Below are positions 17,901 to 26,019 of a DNA stretch of 64,000 nucleotides, in pieces. The stretch spans positions 124,001 to 188,000 of the forward strand of contig NZ_FOJP01000008.1 in the NCBI RefSeq assembly GCF_900111835.1, in the 5' to 3' direction. The notes under the pieces were generated by a model. The model was given only the letters and a program-made list of their open reading frames with translations, was not told the origin of the DNA and did not search any database. Position 1 is the first letter of the stretch, and the number at the start of each line of letters is the position of its first letter. The position numbers and the translations under genes are program-made. Source of the DNA: Metapseudomonas otitidis (GTDB lineage: Bacteria; Pseudomonadota; Gammaproteobacteria; Pseudomonadales; Pseudomonadaceae).

Positions 17901-19794
17901 CGGCGACGTGTTCGGCAACGGCCTGCTGCTGTCGGACAAGCTGCAGCTGGTGGCCGCCTTCAACCACATGCACATCTTCATCGACCCGAACCCGGACGCC
18001 GCCAGCAGCTTCGTCGAGCGCAAGCGCATGTTCGACCTGCCGCGTTCCTCCTGGGCCGACTACGACACCAAGCTGATCTCCGAAGGCGGCGGCATCTTCC
18101 TGCGCAGCGCCAAGAGCATCGCCATCAGCCCGCAGATGAAGGCGCGCTTCGACATCCAGGCCGACAAGCTGACCCCCACCGAGCTGCTCAACGCCCTGCT
18201 CAAAGCCCCGGTGGACCTGATCTGGAACGGCGGCATCGGCACCTACGTGAAGTCCAGCAAGGAAAGCCACGCCGACGTCGGCGACAAGGCCAACGACGCC
18301 CTGCGCGTGGACGGTCGCGAACTGCGTGCCAAGGTGGTGGGCGAGGGTGGCAACCTCGGCATGACCCAGCTCGGCCGTGTGGAATTCGGCCTCAACGGCG
18401 GCGCCAGCAACACCGACTTCATCGACAACGCCGGTGGCGTGGACTGCTCCGACCACGAGGTGAACATCAAGATCCTGCTGGGCGAGATCGTCGGCGCCGG
18501 CGACATGACCGGCAAGCAGCGCAACACCCTGCTGGCGAAGATGACCGACGCCGTCTCCAACCTGGTGCTCGGCAACAACTACAAGCAGACCCAGGCCCTG
18601 TCCCTGGCCCAGCGCCGCGCCCGCGAGCGCATCGGCGAATACAAGCGCCTGATCGCCGCCCTGGAGGCCGCCGGCAAGCTGGACCGTGCCCTGGAGTTCC
18701 TGCCCAGCGACGAGGAACTCAACGAGCGCCTCGCCAACGGCCAGGGGCTGACCCGTCCCGAGCTGTCGGTGCTGATCTCCTACAGCAAGATCGACCTCAA
18801 GGAATCGCTGCTCAAATCCCTGGTGCCGGACGACGACTACCTCGCCCGCGAGATGGAGACCGCCTTCCCGCCGCTGCTGGCCGAGAAGTACGGCGAGGCC
18901 ATGCGCCGCCACCGCCTGAAGCGCGAGATCATCAGCACCCAGATCGCCAACGACCTGGTCAACCACATGGGCATCACCTTCGTGCAGCGCCTGAAGGAGT
19001 CCACCGGCATGAGCGCCGCCAACGTCGCCGGTGCCTACGTGGTGGTGCGCGACGTGTTCCGCCTGGCGCACTGGTGGAAGCAGATCGAGGCGCTGGACTA
19101 CAAGGTGCCCGCCGAGCTGCAGCTGACCCTGATGGATGAGCTGATGCGCCTCGGCCGCCGCGCCACCCGCTGGTTCCTGCGCAGCCGCCGCGAAGACCAG
19201 AACGCCGCCCGTGACGTCGGCCACTTCGGCCCCCGCGTCGCCGAACTGGCCGGCCGCCTGGACGAACTGCTGGAAGGCCCGGCCCGCGAGCAGTGGCTGG
19301 CCCGCTACCAGGCCTATGTCGAAGCCGGCGCACCGGAGGAACTGGCCCGCGTCGTTGCCGGCACCAGCCACCTGTACACGCTGCTGCCGATCATCGAAGC
19401 CGCCGACGTCACCGGCAAGGACGCCGCCGAAGTGGCCGCCGCCTACTTCTCCATCGGCGGCGCGCTGGACCTGTCCTGGTACCTGCAGCAGATCACCGGC
19501 CTGCCGGTGGAGAACAACTGGCAGGCGCTGGCCCGCGAAGCCTTCCGCGACGACCTCGACGGTCAGCAGCGGGCGATCACCATCTCCGTGCTGCAGATGG
19601 CCGATGCCCCGGCGGACATGGACGAGCGCGTCGCCCTCTGGCTGGAACAGCACCGTCCGCTGGTGGAGCGCTGGAAGGTGATGCTCACCGAACTGCGCGC
19701 CGCCACCGGCACGGACTACGCCATGTACGCCGTGGCCAACCGCGAGCTGATGGACCTGGCCCTGAGCGGCCAGCACGGGGTGAACATCCCCTGA
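14929..19794 (+). CDS. gdhB: NAD-specific glutamate dehydrogenase, large (about 180 kDa) type
   Basis: A 1621-residue enzyme of the large NAD-GDH class, which oxidises glutamate to 2-oxoglutarate and ammonia in amino-acid and arginine catabolism. The amino-terminal half holds ACT-like regulatory regions. The catalytic core at about residues 770-1250 carries RGGLRWSDR, VPMGAKGGF (substrate lysine) and the dinucleotide fold near IGIGDMAGDVFGNG. The carboxy-terminal third is helical. Length and motifs match P. aeruginosa GdhB, which is allosterically activated by arginine. A strong terminator follows. A long open frame on the opposite strand is a codon-bias shadow. Confidence 0.97.
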   Translation: MAFFTAASKADFQHQLQVALAQHVSEQVLPQVTLFADQFFGIIALDELTQRRLSDLVGCTLSSWRLLERFDPAKPQVRAFNPDYEKHGWQSTHTAVEVLHPDIPFLVDSVRMELNRRGYNIHTLQNSVLSVRRDKKGALQEVLPKGTQGKDVQQESLMFLEIDRVAAPAALKALEKALEDVLGEVRVAVADFKPMTAKARELLAWLDKAKLKVDPAELAEVKVFMNWLVDNNFTFLGYEEFTVVDEGEAGGHLVYDEQSLLGVSRLRRAGLSKADLHVEREAVDYLRGPVLLSFAKAAEPSRVHRPAYPDFVSIRELDAKGRVVKECRFMGLYTSAVYADSVTRIPYIRGKVAEIQRRSGFDPRAHLGKELGQVLEVLPRDDLFQTPVDDLFATAMAIVQMQERNKIRLFLRRDPYGRFAYALAYVPRDVYSTETRVKIQQILMERLQATDCEFWTFFSESVLARVQFILRLDPKNKAVVDPVRLEKEVIQACRSWKDDYASLINETFGEAKGTRVLADFPKGFPAGYRERFAAHSAVVDMQHLYSLSEQRQLVMSFYQPLTQGEQLLHCKLYHADTPLPLSDVLPILENLGLRVLGEFPYRLTRQDGREFWIHDFAFTAAAGVEVDIQELNDTLQDAFVHIVGGDAENDAFNRLVLTASMPWRDVALLRAYARYLKQIRLGFDLSYIASTLLNHTNIAKELVRLFKTRFYLARKLSADDLEDKQQKLEQAILGELDNVAVLNEDRILRRYLDLIKATLRTNFYQPDANGQNKGYFSFKLSPRLIPDIPRPVPKFEIFVYCPRVEGVHLRFGDVARGGLRWSDREEDFRTEVLGLVKAQQVKNAVIVPMGAKGGFIPRRLPVGGSRDDIQAEAIACYRIFISGLLDITDNLKDGQVVPPANVVRHDADDPYLVVAADKGTATFSDIANGIAQEYGFWLGDAFASGGSAGYDHKGMGITAKGGWVSVQRHFREHGIDVQKDNFTVIGIGDMAGDVFGNGLLLSDKLQLVAAFNHMHIFIDPNPDAASSFVERKRMFDLPRSSWADYDTKLISEGGGIFLRSAKSIAISPQMKARFDIQADKLTPTELLNALLKAPVDLIWNGGIGTYVKSSKESHADVGDKANDALRVDGRELRAKVVGEGGNLGMTQLGRVEFGLNGGASNTDFIDNAGGVDCSDHEVNIKILLGEIVGAGDMTGKQRNTLLAKMTDAVSNLVLGNNYKQTQALSLAQRRARERIGEYKRLIAALEAAGKLDRALEFLPSDEELNERLANGQGLTRPELSVLISYSKIDLKESLLKSLVPDDDYLAREMETAFPPLLAEKYGEAMRRHRLKREIISTQIANDLVNHMGITFVQRLKESTGMSAANVAGAYVVVRDVFRLAHWWKQIEALDYKVPAELQLTLMDELMRLGRRATRWFLRSRREDQNAARDVGHFGPRVAELAGRLDELLEGPAREQWLARYQAYVEAGAPEELARVVAGTSHLYTLLPIIEAADVTGKDAAEVAAAYFSIGGALDLSWYLQQITGLPVENNWQALAREAFRDDLDGQQRAITISVLQMADAPADMDERVALWLEQHRPLVERWKVMLTELRAATGTDYAMYAVANRELMDLALSGQHGVNIP

Positions 19795-19825
19795 TGCTCG
19801 GCCCGACCTGAGTTGTTGTGCTCTC

Positions 19826-19853
19826 AGCCCCGCCTGTGTGCGGGGCTTTTTTT
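19826..19853 (+). terminator. Rho-independent terminator of gdhB
   Basis: AGCCCCG and CGGGGCT form a 7-bp GC-rich stem around an 8-base loop, followed directly by a run of T. It lies 31 bases after the gdhB stop. Confidence 0.92.
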
Positions 19854-19960
19854 CGCCTGTTCCCCATGGCTATCGAGAGCTGCAGCCACTCGCTGATCCG
19901 TGAGGCCCGGCGCCCTGCTGTCAGGGGAGATAGGGAAGAGGGGAGCCAATCCGATGGGCA

Positions 19961-20935
19961 CTACGAAGCGGTGCCGGGCTCAGAAGGTACGGCGTCACCT
20001 GCCTCGATCCGCCCCTCGAATACCGTTACCTCCCGCACCCCATCCCCTTCCCGTATCAGGAAGATCGCCTCCAGTCCCCGCGCCTGCGCCAGCTTCGGCC
20101 CGTGCTCGGGGCCGCGGACCATCAGCGCGGTGGCCCAGGCATCGGCCAGCATGCAACTGGCCGCGATCACGCTGACCGAGGCCAGCGGATTGCGCAGGGG
20201 CGCCGCCGTGGCCGGGTCGAAGGTGTGGGCGAGGCGCTCGCCGTCCTGCTCGACCCAGTGGCGGTAGTCACCGGAGGTGGCGATGGCCGCGTCCTGCAAT
20301 TCCACCACCCCGCGCACCTCGCGGCGGCCGTGCAGCGGTTGCTCCAGGGCCACGGCCCAGGGCTGCCCGTCGGGCTTGCGGCCACGGGCGCGCATCTCGC
20401 CGTCGATGCCCACCAGATAGGCCGTGATGCCGAAGCCGTCCAGGGTCTCCGCCAGGCGATCGACCCCATGGCCCTTGGCGATGCCGTTGAGGTCCAGCGC
20501 CAGCGGGTGATGTTTGCGCAGCCGGCTGCCGGTGCGGTCCAGCTCCAGGGCGCCGCGCCGGTGCGGGTGCGCGGGGGCGCCCGCCGTGCCGGGCGGGCCG
20601 AACCCCCAGGCCTGGACGGGTGCACCGAGGCTGATGTCGAAGGCCCCGGCGGAGAGCAGGCCGACGTTGAGGCCGGCGTCCACCACCCGCAGCAGCGCCG
20701 GGGACAGCGGCAGCCAGGTGTCCAGCGGGGCAGCGTTGAGCCGGCTCAGTTCGGAGTCGGGCCGCCACAGCGACATCTGCTGCTCCACGCGCTCCACCGC
20801 CTCGGCCAGGGCCTGGCGGATGGGCTCCAGGTCGCGTCCCGGCTCGGTGTAGAACAGCGCGGTGAAGCGGCTGCCCATGGTCGGCCCGCTGAGGGTCGCG
20901 CGCACCCGGGGTGGGGTATCAGTAGACGTCTTCAC
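19961..20935 (-). CDS. apbE: FAD:protein FMN transferase (ApbE family)
   Basis: A 324-residue ApbE-family flavin transferase, which links FMN to a threonine of target redox proteins. Family marks are GPTMGSRF at the start, FDISLGAPVQAWGFG, LDLNGIAKGHGVDRL, SGDYRHW and HTFDPATAAP. It starts at GTG and overlaps the PepSY-flavoprotein gene by 17 bases, with AGGGG as ribosome site. There is no lipobox or signal, so it may act in the cytoplasm, or on a partner through another route. The partner target is not visible. Confidence 0.88.
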   Translation of the reverse strand: MKTSTDTPPRVRATLSGPTMGSRFTALFYTEPGRDLEPIRQALAEAVERVEQQMSLWRPDSELSRLNAAPLDTWLPLSPALLRVVDAGLNVGLLSAGAFDISLGAPVQAWGFGPPGTAGAPAHPHRRGALELDRTGSRLRKHHPLALDLNGIAKGHGVDRLAETLDGFGITAYLVGIDGEMRARGRKPDGQPWAVALEQPLHGRREVRGVVELQDAAIATSGDYRHWVEQDGERLAHTFDPATAAPLRNPLASVSVIAASCMLADAWATALMVRGPEHGPKLAQARGLEAIFLIREGDGVREVTVFEGRIEAGDAVPSEPGTAS

Positions 20936-23105
20936 GGTAGCGCCCCTGTGCCTTGAGGTGGTTCACGTCCAGGCCCAGCGGGGCCAGCACGCGGTCCAGC
21001 GCGTGCATCACGCCCTGGGCCATGTCGCGGCCGCCGCACACCAGTACCTGGGCACCCTGGGCCAGCAGTTGGCGCAGCACCGGTGCGTCGCCCAGCAGGC
21101 GGTCCTGCACGTGCTGGCGCTCGGCATGCTGGGAGAAGGCCGCGCACAGCCGGGTCAGGCGCTGGTCGGCCAGGTAGCTGCGCAGTTCGTCCTCATAGAG
21201 GAAGTCCGACGCCGGGTGGCGACCGCCCCAGTACAGGTGCATCGGGTGCTGCTCGCGGTTGTTGCGGATGAAGCCGGTGAGCGGGCCGATGCCGGTGCCG
21301 GCACCGATGAGGATCACCGGGTGGCGCCCGCTGGCGGGACGGAACTGCGGGTTCGGCTGGATGAAGGCCTGCACCTGCCCGCCGATGGGCAGCCTGTGCA
21401 GCAGGCTGGAGCACAGCCCGCCTTCGTGCCGGCGCACGCAGATCTCCAGCACGCCGTCTTCGGCGCCACTGGCCAGGGAGTAGAAGCGCGGCATCGCGCT
21501 GCCGGGCGGGACGATGCCCACCAGGTCGCCGGCCTCGAAGGCGGGCAGGGCGGCGCTGCCGGAAGGCGCGCGGAAGCGCAGCACCTGGGTGGGCGCGTTC
21601 ACCTGTTCGCCGTAGACCCGGCGTTCCATCAGTTCCAGCGGTTGGCTGGCGGGGGCGCTGGGCTGGTGCTCCAGCTGCAGCGGGTGCCCCAGGGCCTCGC
21701 CCAGGGCCATGCCCCAGCGGTGGAAGGCCTGCGGCGACTGGCGGTCGATGCGCTCCAGCGGCAGCAGCGGCCGGGCGCCTTGGGCCAGCAGCGCGGCGTC
21801 CACCGCCTCGGCGTAGGCGCAGAAGCGCGGGAACTGGCGGTCACCGAAGCCCAGCACGGCCACCGGCAGGTCGGCCTGCAACCCGTCACGGGCCAGGCGT
21901 TCGAGAAAGCGCGAGGCGGATGCCGGCGCCGCGCCGTCGCCGTGGGTGGCGGTCAGCACCAGCAGCTGGCGGGCCAGGGGGTAGTGGGGCGCGAGGTCGT
22001 TCATCGGCGCGCAGTGGACGCGGTGCCCGGCGCTCGCCAGGGCCTCGGCCAGGGTGCGGGCGAAGCCCCAGGTGCTGTGGTGCTCGCTGCCCACCAGCAC
22101 CACGCAGTCGGCGTCTTCGGCCGTGTGGTTATCGTCCAGCCGCACCCGGTCGCTGCGCCGGCGCCACCACATCTGCACGCCGCTCAGGGTCATCAGCGGT
22201 ACGCCCAGGGCGGCCAGGCCGAGGACGGCGGCCAGCCAGCCGAGCCCTTCGCCGGTGTGCAGGCGCCAGGCCCATTCATAAGCCTGGTGGGCCGTGTTGT
22301 AGGGCTGGAAGCCGAGCCACTGGCCGCTGGCCGGGTCGACGTAGCCTTCGCCGTCGCGGGTGCTCAGGCCGTAGGGTTCGCCGGGGTTGTCGGGGCTGGG
22401 GAAGGTCAGCTCGCGCAGCTGCGCCAGGGGCAGCGTCTGCAGGGCGCCGAGCTCGGCCACCGGAGCGGGACGGGCATCGGCCTGCAGCTCGGGGTAGGGC
22501 GGCTCCGCCCCGCTGCCGTCGTCCACCAGGCCGAAGGTGCCCGCCGCCAGGTACAGCCCGGTGCAGGCGGTGAGCAGCAGCACCGGCATGGAGGCGCGCG
22601 CCACCTGCAGGTGCCAGCGCTGCATCAGGCTGCCCTTGAGCGGGGCGAACAGGCGTCGCCAGCCGCCCATGCGCCGGGCCAGCAGCCAGGCCCCGGAGAG
22701 GCTCAGCACCAGCATGGCCAGGGCGCCCAGGGCGGCGCCGGCGTGGCCGGGCGTACCCAGCAGCAGGGCCCGGTGCAGTTCACGCACCCAGCGCCAGAAG
22801 GGCGACGGGGCGTAGGCACCGAGGCTGGCGCCGGTCTGCGGGTCGACCCGTTCGGCCAGGGCCTGCCCGTCGCGGCGGTAATGCACCACCAGCGTGCCGG
22901 AGGGCAGCTGGCGCAGCTGTTCGACGTCGGGGAAGCGCTCGCTCACCTGGCCGGCCAGCTGGGCGACGCTCACAGGGGCCTCGGCGCGGGGCACGCTGGC
23001 CTGGTCCAGCACCGGGGACAGGGCCAGCAGGGCGCCGCTGAGGGCCATCAGCATCACCAGCAGGGCGGCGAACAGGCCGGGCAGGGCGTGGGTCTTGCGC
23101 AGCAT
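20919..23105 (-). CDS. PepSY membrane domain fused to flavodoxin and NADPH-flavin reductase
   Basis: A 728-residue inner-membrane protein. PepSY-type membrane helices at about residues 10-30, 120-140, 170-190 and 300-320 carry conserved histidines (RELHRALLLGTPGH, WRLHTGEG). A flavodoxin domain (about 345-475; LTATHGDG, LGFGDRQFPRFC) and a ferredoxin-reductase-type domain (RFYSLAS for FAD, GAGTGIGPLTGFI for NADP, ending EDVY) follow. It probably moves electrons from NADPH across the membrane, as proposed for PiuB-like ferric reductases linked to iron uptake. It sits between the DUF2271 and apbE genes. Confidence 0.88.
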   Translation of the reverse strand: MLRKTHALPGLFAALLVMLMALSGALLALSPVLDQASVPRAEAPVSVAQLAGQVSERFPDVEQLRQLPSGTLVVHYRRDGQALAERVDPQTGASLGAYAPSPFWRWVRELHRALLLGTPGHAGAALGALAMLVLSLSGAWLLARRMGGWRRLFAPLKGSLMQRWHLQVARASMPVLLLTACTGLYLAAGTFGLVDDGSGAEPPYPELQADARPAPVAELGALQTLPLAQLRELTFPSPDNPGEPYGLSTRDGEGYVDPASGQWLGFQPYNTAHQAYEWAWRLHTGEGLGWLAAVLGLAALGVPLMTLSGVQMWWRRRSDRVRLDDNHTAEDADCVVLVGSEHHSTWGFARTLAEALASAGHRVHCAPMNDLAPHYPLARQLLVLTATHGDGAAPASASRFLERLARDGLQADLPVAVLGFGDRQFPRFCAYAEAVDAALLAQGARPLLPLERIDRQSPQAFHRWGMALGEALGHPLQLEHQPSAPASQPLELMERRVYGEQVNAPTQVLRFRAPSGSAALPAFEAGDLVGIVPPGSAMPRFYSLASGAEDGVLEICVRRHEGGLCSSLLHRLPIGGQVQAFIQPNPQFRPASGRHPVILIGAGTGIGPLTGFIRNNREQHPMHLYWGGRHPASDFLYEDELRSYLADQRLTRLCAAFSQHAERQHVQDRLLGDAPVLRQLLAQGAQVLVCGGRDMAQGVMHALDRVLAPLGLDVNHLKAQGRYREDVY

Positions 23106-23120
23106 GGGGGTGCCCTCCGG

Positions 23121-23591
23121 TCAGAGGTCGTAGCGCAGGGATTGCACGTAGCCGTTGCCGCTCACCGGCTTTCCGGCGCCGTCGCGGGTCAGCGGCACCA
23201 CCACGTCGGCGCGCACGTCACGGTGGTCTTCCACGGCGCTGTCGATGCGGATCTGGTAGCCGGCGTCGATCAGGTTGTCCGCCACCTCGGCGCTGATTTT
23301 GAGGGTGCCGCCGCTGCCGACGCTGGCGCCGGTCAGCCCGTCGAACTCGCTGGCCTTGAGCCCGCTGCCGCGGGCCCAGTCGGTGAGGTGGCTGTAGTAC
23401 TTGGCCTTCTTCCCGGCAACCCAGAGGGTCTGCTGGTACTGGCCCTGGGCATTGGTGAGGTAGACCGCGAGGTAGGCGTCGTTACCGCTGTAGTCGGTGA
23501 GGTCGGCCTGCAGGGTGACTTCGCGGGCCTGGGCGATGCCCGAGACCAGCAGGGCGCTGGCGAGGCCGGAGGTGGTGAGGAGTCTGTTCAT
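23121..23591 (-). CDS. DUF2271 domain-containing exported protein
   Basis: A 156-residue protein with a cleavable signal peptide (cut after IAQA), then a beta-rich DUF2271 domain. DUF2271, PepSY-flavoprotein and ApbE genes occur together in many proteobacteria, and here all three are in one operon with 15-base and overlapping junctions. Its role is unknown; a periplasmic redox or iron partner is the contextual guess. Confidence 0.85.
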   Translation of the reverse strand: MNRLLTTSGLASALLVSGIAQAREVTLQADLTDYSGNDAYLAVYLTNAQGQYQQTLWVAGKKAKYYSHLTDWARGSGLKASEFDGLTGASVGSGGTLKISAEVADNLIDAGYQIRIDSAVEDHRDVRADVVVPLTRDGAGKPVSGNGYVQSLRYDL

Positions 23592-23705
23592 GGCAAGGGT
23601 CCGGGTGGCGGGAGATGGACGCAGCCTGAACCCCTTGTCTGAAACCTGGCTTAAGCGGCCTGAAAAAAGTGTGAAAGGCCGTGCACGCCCCGGATGGGGC
23701 GCGCC

Positions 23706-25769
23706 TCAGAGGAACTCGGCGCGAATGCGGTCGAGGTCCAGCGGGTCGATGTCGCCGTCGGGTCCGAAGCGCAGGTCGGCCTCGGCGGGGTCGTCCACCT
23801 CGCTGCCACGGGCCTCGACGTGCAGCTCGAACAGGGTGTGGAGGTCCGGCGTGGCCAGGTCGCTCATGGCCCGGAGCATCAGGGCGATGCCGCTGAGGTT
23901 GTTGGCCACGTTGTTCCAGCGCGGGTAGCTACCCAGGCCGATGTCGGTCCAGATCACCTGCCGTGCCTCCAGGTCGAGGATGAAGGGCAGGCAGGTCTGC
24001 TGGTCGCTGGCCAGGTCCAGGCGGTCTTCCACGGTGCGGGCCTCGAAGGGCTCGCCGGAGTTCACCTGGTCACGGGCCATCCAGCCGGCGAAGCACTCCG
24101 GCAGGTCGCAATAGGGCTGCCGGGTGTAGCTGTTGATGCAGGTGACCACGAAGCGGATGCCGCGTGTGCGCAGCAGCTCCAGGTCCAGGTCGATGAATTC
24201 CGCTGCGCCTTTCGGGGCGTCGACGATGTCGCCGCTGTGGTGCCCGCCGTAGTGACGCAGGTTGTAAAAGGACACCACGTCGCGGTAGCCGAAGCCGCCG
24301 TCGAAGAAGGCTGCCGAGAGGTCGATGTCGGTGCGCTCGCGGCCGTTGGTCCACCAGAGGAACAGGCGGATGAAGCGGGTGTCCGGCAGCGGCAGGCGGC
24401 TGCCGCGCACCAGGGTACGCAGTGCCTTGGCGGCCGAGCGCTGGGCCAGCGGCACCTTCAGGTCCGCCAGCGCCGGATCCAGGTAGCAGCGGCCCAGCGG
24501 AGGGCGTGTGGCGAAGCGCGCCACCAGGGCCGCGCGCAGGTGCGCGATGACCTGGGTGCGCAGCGTGCCCGGCAGCGCCGGGCGTTGCTCCGGCGTGCAC
24601 CAGGCGCGGGCGGCGTCGCCCTTGGGGAAGAAGGTGCGCAGCGCGGCCTGGCCGCGGTGCTGGAAATGCGCCAGGGCCTGCAGCAGCACAGCGGTGGACA
24701 CCTGCTCGGCCACGCGGGCGAAGGTGGCGAGGACGTCCTCGGGTTGGTCGCCGCTGCGCAGCAGGTGGTCCAGCCGACGGGCCAGCTCACCGGGGCGTGT
24801 GCGCAGCAGGCGGGTGGCGTCGGCGCTGTGGCCCGCCGCCAGGGCCTGTTCGACGCGGCTGTTGAACCCTTCGAAGGGGCGGTCTTCACGCAGCACCTGG
24901 AAGGCGTCCCAGGCCTGAGGGAAGCGCTCGCGCCACTGGCCGGGGTGCAGGGCTTCGCCCAGGCGCTTCCAGCGTTCCTTCCAGCGCAGCATGTCTTCCA
25001 CCGGCGCCGGGCAGGCTTCCAGCAGCCCCAGCAGCAGGCGCCGCTCGCGCCGTGCAAGGCCCTTGAAGCGGCAGGCCTGGGCCAGGGAGGCATCGCCCTC
25101 GCACAGGCACACGGCCAGGCGCAGCACATCGGTGGCGGTGCGCAGCTGGGCCTGGGCAAAGGCCTCGGCGCCATCGAACGGCCCATGGCGCAGCAGCAGT
25201 GCGGCGATCAGCGCGAGGTTTTCCTTGAACGGGATGCTTGCCGGCAGCAGCCGCATCACCCCCTCGCCATAGGCGCTGACGAAGGTGCGCAGGTCGTCCC
25301 GGTCCTCCACCGACAGCGAGCTGCTGGAGGCGGCCAGGCGGGTGAAGATCGCCTCGCGCTCGGCCACGCTGCCCAGGCGGATCAGCCGGGGCGCGCGGCC
25401 GTGCAGCAACGGCACGGGCGCGTCCGGCGTGGCCGGGTGTTCGCGAAGCAGGGTCAGGTAGTGCTGCACCGCGCGCTGGTACAGCGCGTACTCGGGCACC
25501 TGGCGCACGCTGCGGGGGAACTCGGGGAACAGGGGCCGGTACTGCCGGTGGGCACCGGTGAGCGCGGCCAGGGTGGTGCGCAGTTCCACCAGCACCTCGG
25601 CCAGTTGCGCCGTGGACTGGGTGGCCAGCCGCTCCACCAGGGGCTCGTCGAGCACGAAACCGAGGTTCTCCACCTCCTGCTGCACCATCACCACGTCCCT
25701 CGGGCTGGCACCGCCGGCCCCGGGCTCCAGTACGAAACGACGGCTGCGCCGCAGGAAGAGTCCGTTCAC
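23706..25769 (-). CDS. large TerD-like domain protein
   Basis: A 687-residue protein of a poorly described family. The start is GTG at 25769, with GGAG five bases upstream. The first 430 residues are helical and without a known motif. From about residue 455 the sequence follows the TerD plan: LFLWWTNGRERTDIDLSAAFF, SFYNLRHYGGHHSGD, FIDLDLELL and GIRFVVTCINSYT. A cysteine group (VTCINSYTRQPYCDLPEC) could bind metal. TerD domains bind calcium and belong to tellurite/stress ter systems, but no other ter gene is here. It may belong to the large TerD-containing family typified by MXAN_6230/SCO0854, by memory only. Confidence 0.65.
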   Translation of the reverse strand: MNGLFLRRSRRFVLEPGAGGASPRDVVMVQQEVENLGFVLDEPLVERLATQSTAQLAEVLVELRTTLAALTGAHRQYRPLFPEFPRSVRQVPEYALYQRAVQHYLTLLREHPATPDAPVPLLHGRAPRLIRLGSVAEREAIFTRLAASSSSLSVEDRDDLRTFVSAYGEGVMRLLPASIPFKENLALIAALLLRHGPFDGAEAFAQAQLRTATDVLRLAVCLCEGDASLAQACRFKGLARRERRLLLGLLEACPAPVEDMLRWKERWKRLGEALHPGQWRERFPQAWDAFQVLREDRPFEGFNSRVEQALAAGHSADATRLLRTRPGELARRLDHLLRSGDQPEDVLATFARVAEQVSTAVLLQALAHFQHRGQAALRTFFPKGDAARAWCTPEQRPALPGTLRTQVIAHLRAALVARFATRPPLGRCYLDPALADLKVPLAQRSAAKALRTLVRGSRLPLPDTRFIRLFLWWTNGRERTDIDLSAAFFDGGFGYRDVVSFYNLRHYGGHHSGDIVDAPKGAAEFIDLDLELLRTRGIRFVVTCINSYTRQPYCDLPECFAGWMARDQVNSGEPFEARTVEDRLDLASDQQTCLPFILDLEARQVIWTDIGLGSYPRWNNVANNLSGIALMLRAMSDLATPDLHTLFELHVEARGSEVDDPAEADLRFGPDGDIDPLDLDRIRAEFL

Positions 25770-26019
25770 ATCAGCTCCTGGAAATGAAAAGCCCACCAGG
25801 CGGTGGGCGGTGTGGAAAGCGGGCACCCTAGTTTCAGAGGTAGAAGGAAGGACGCCCATAGCCACGGCGCGATGATAGTGCGGTCCTGGCCGGCAGGAAA
25901 ACCGTCGAAGTTGCGAAGCTTCGACGCCTTCGCATTTCCAGGGGCGGCGCTCTGGTGGCGCTGCCCGCGCCGCGCCATCATTGCGCGTTTTTTCGCAGGC
26001 CCTCAGGAGGGGTGACGGG
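25770..26019. promoter_or_regulatory. divergent promoter region of the TerD-like and WG-repeat genes
   Basis: The region separates two divergent starts. CGTCGAAG and CTTCGACG (25903-25926) form a perfect 8-bp dyad around an 8-base spacer, which itself contributes the palindrome CGAAGCTTCG. AGGAGG at 26005-26010 is the ribosome site for the + gene. The dyad is well placed to control both genes. Confidence 0.5.

Noticed and set aside
14893-19776. A 1627-codon open frame on the minus strand opposite gdhB
   Set aside because: It is the mirror frame of a GC-rich gene with strong third-position bias. Its composition (Gly/Val/His/Gln-rich) has no protein-family character.
20862-23642. A 926-codon open frame on the plus strand
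   Set aside because: It lies opposite the PepSY-flavoprotein gene, whose motifs and start are clear. The product is a repetitive Gln/Gly/His/Val shadow.
23706-25769. Tellurite-resistance operon
   Set aside because: Only one TerD-like domain is present, with none of terA, terB, terC, terZ or the phosphoribosyl companions.
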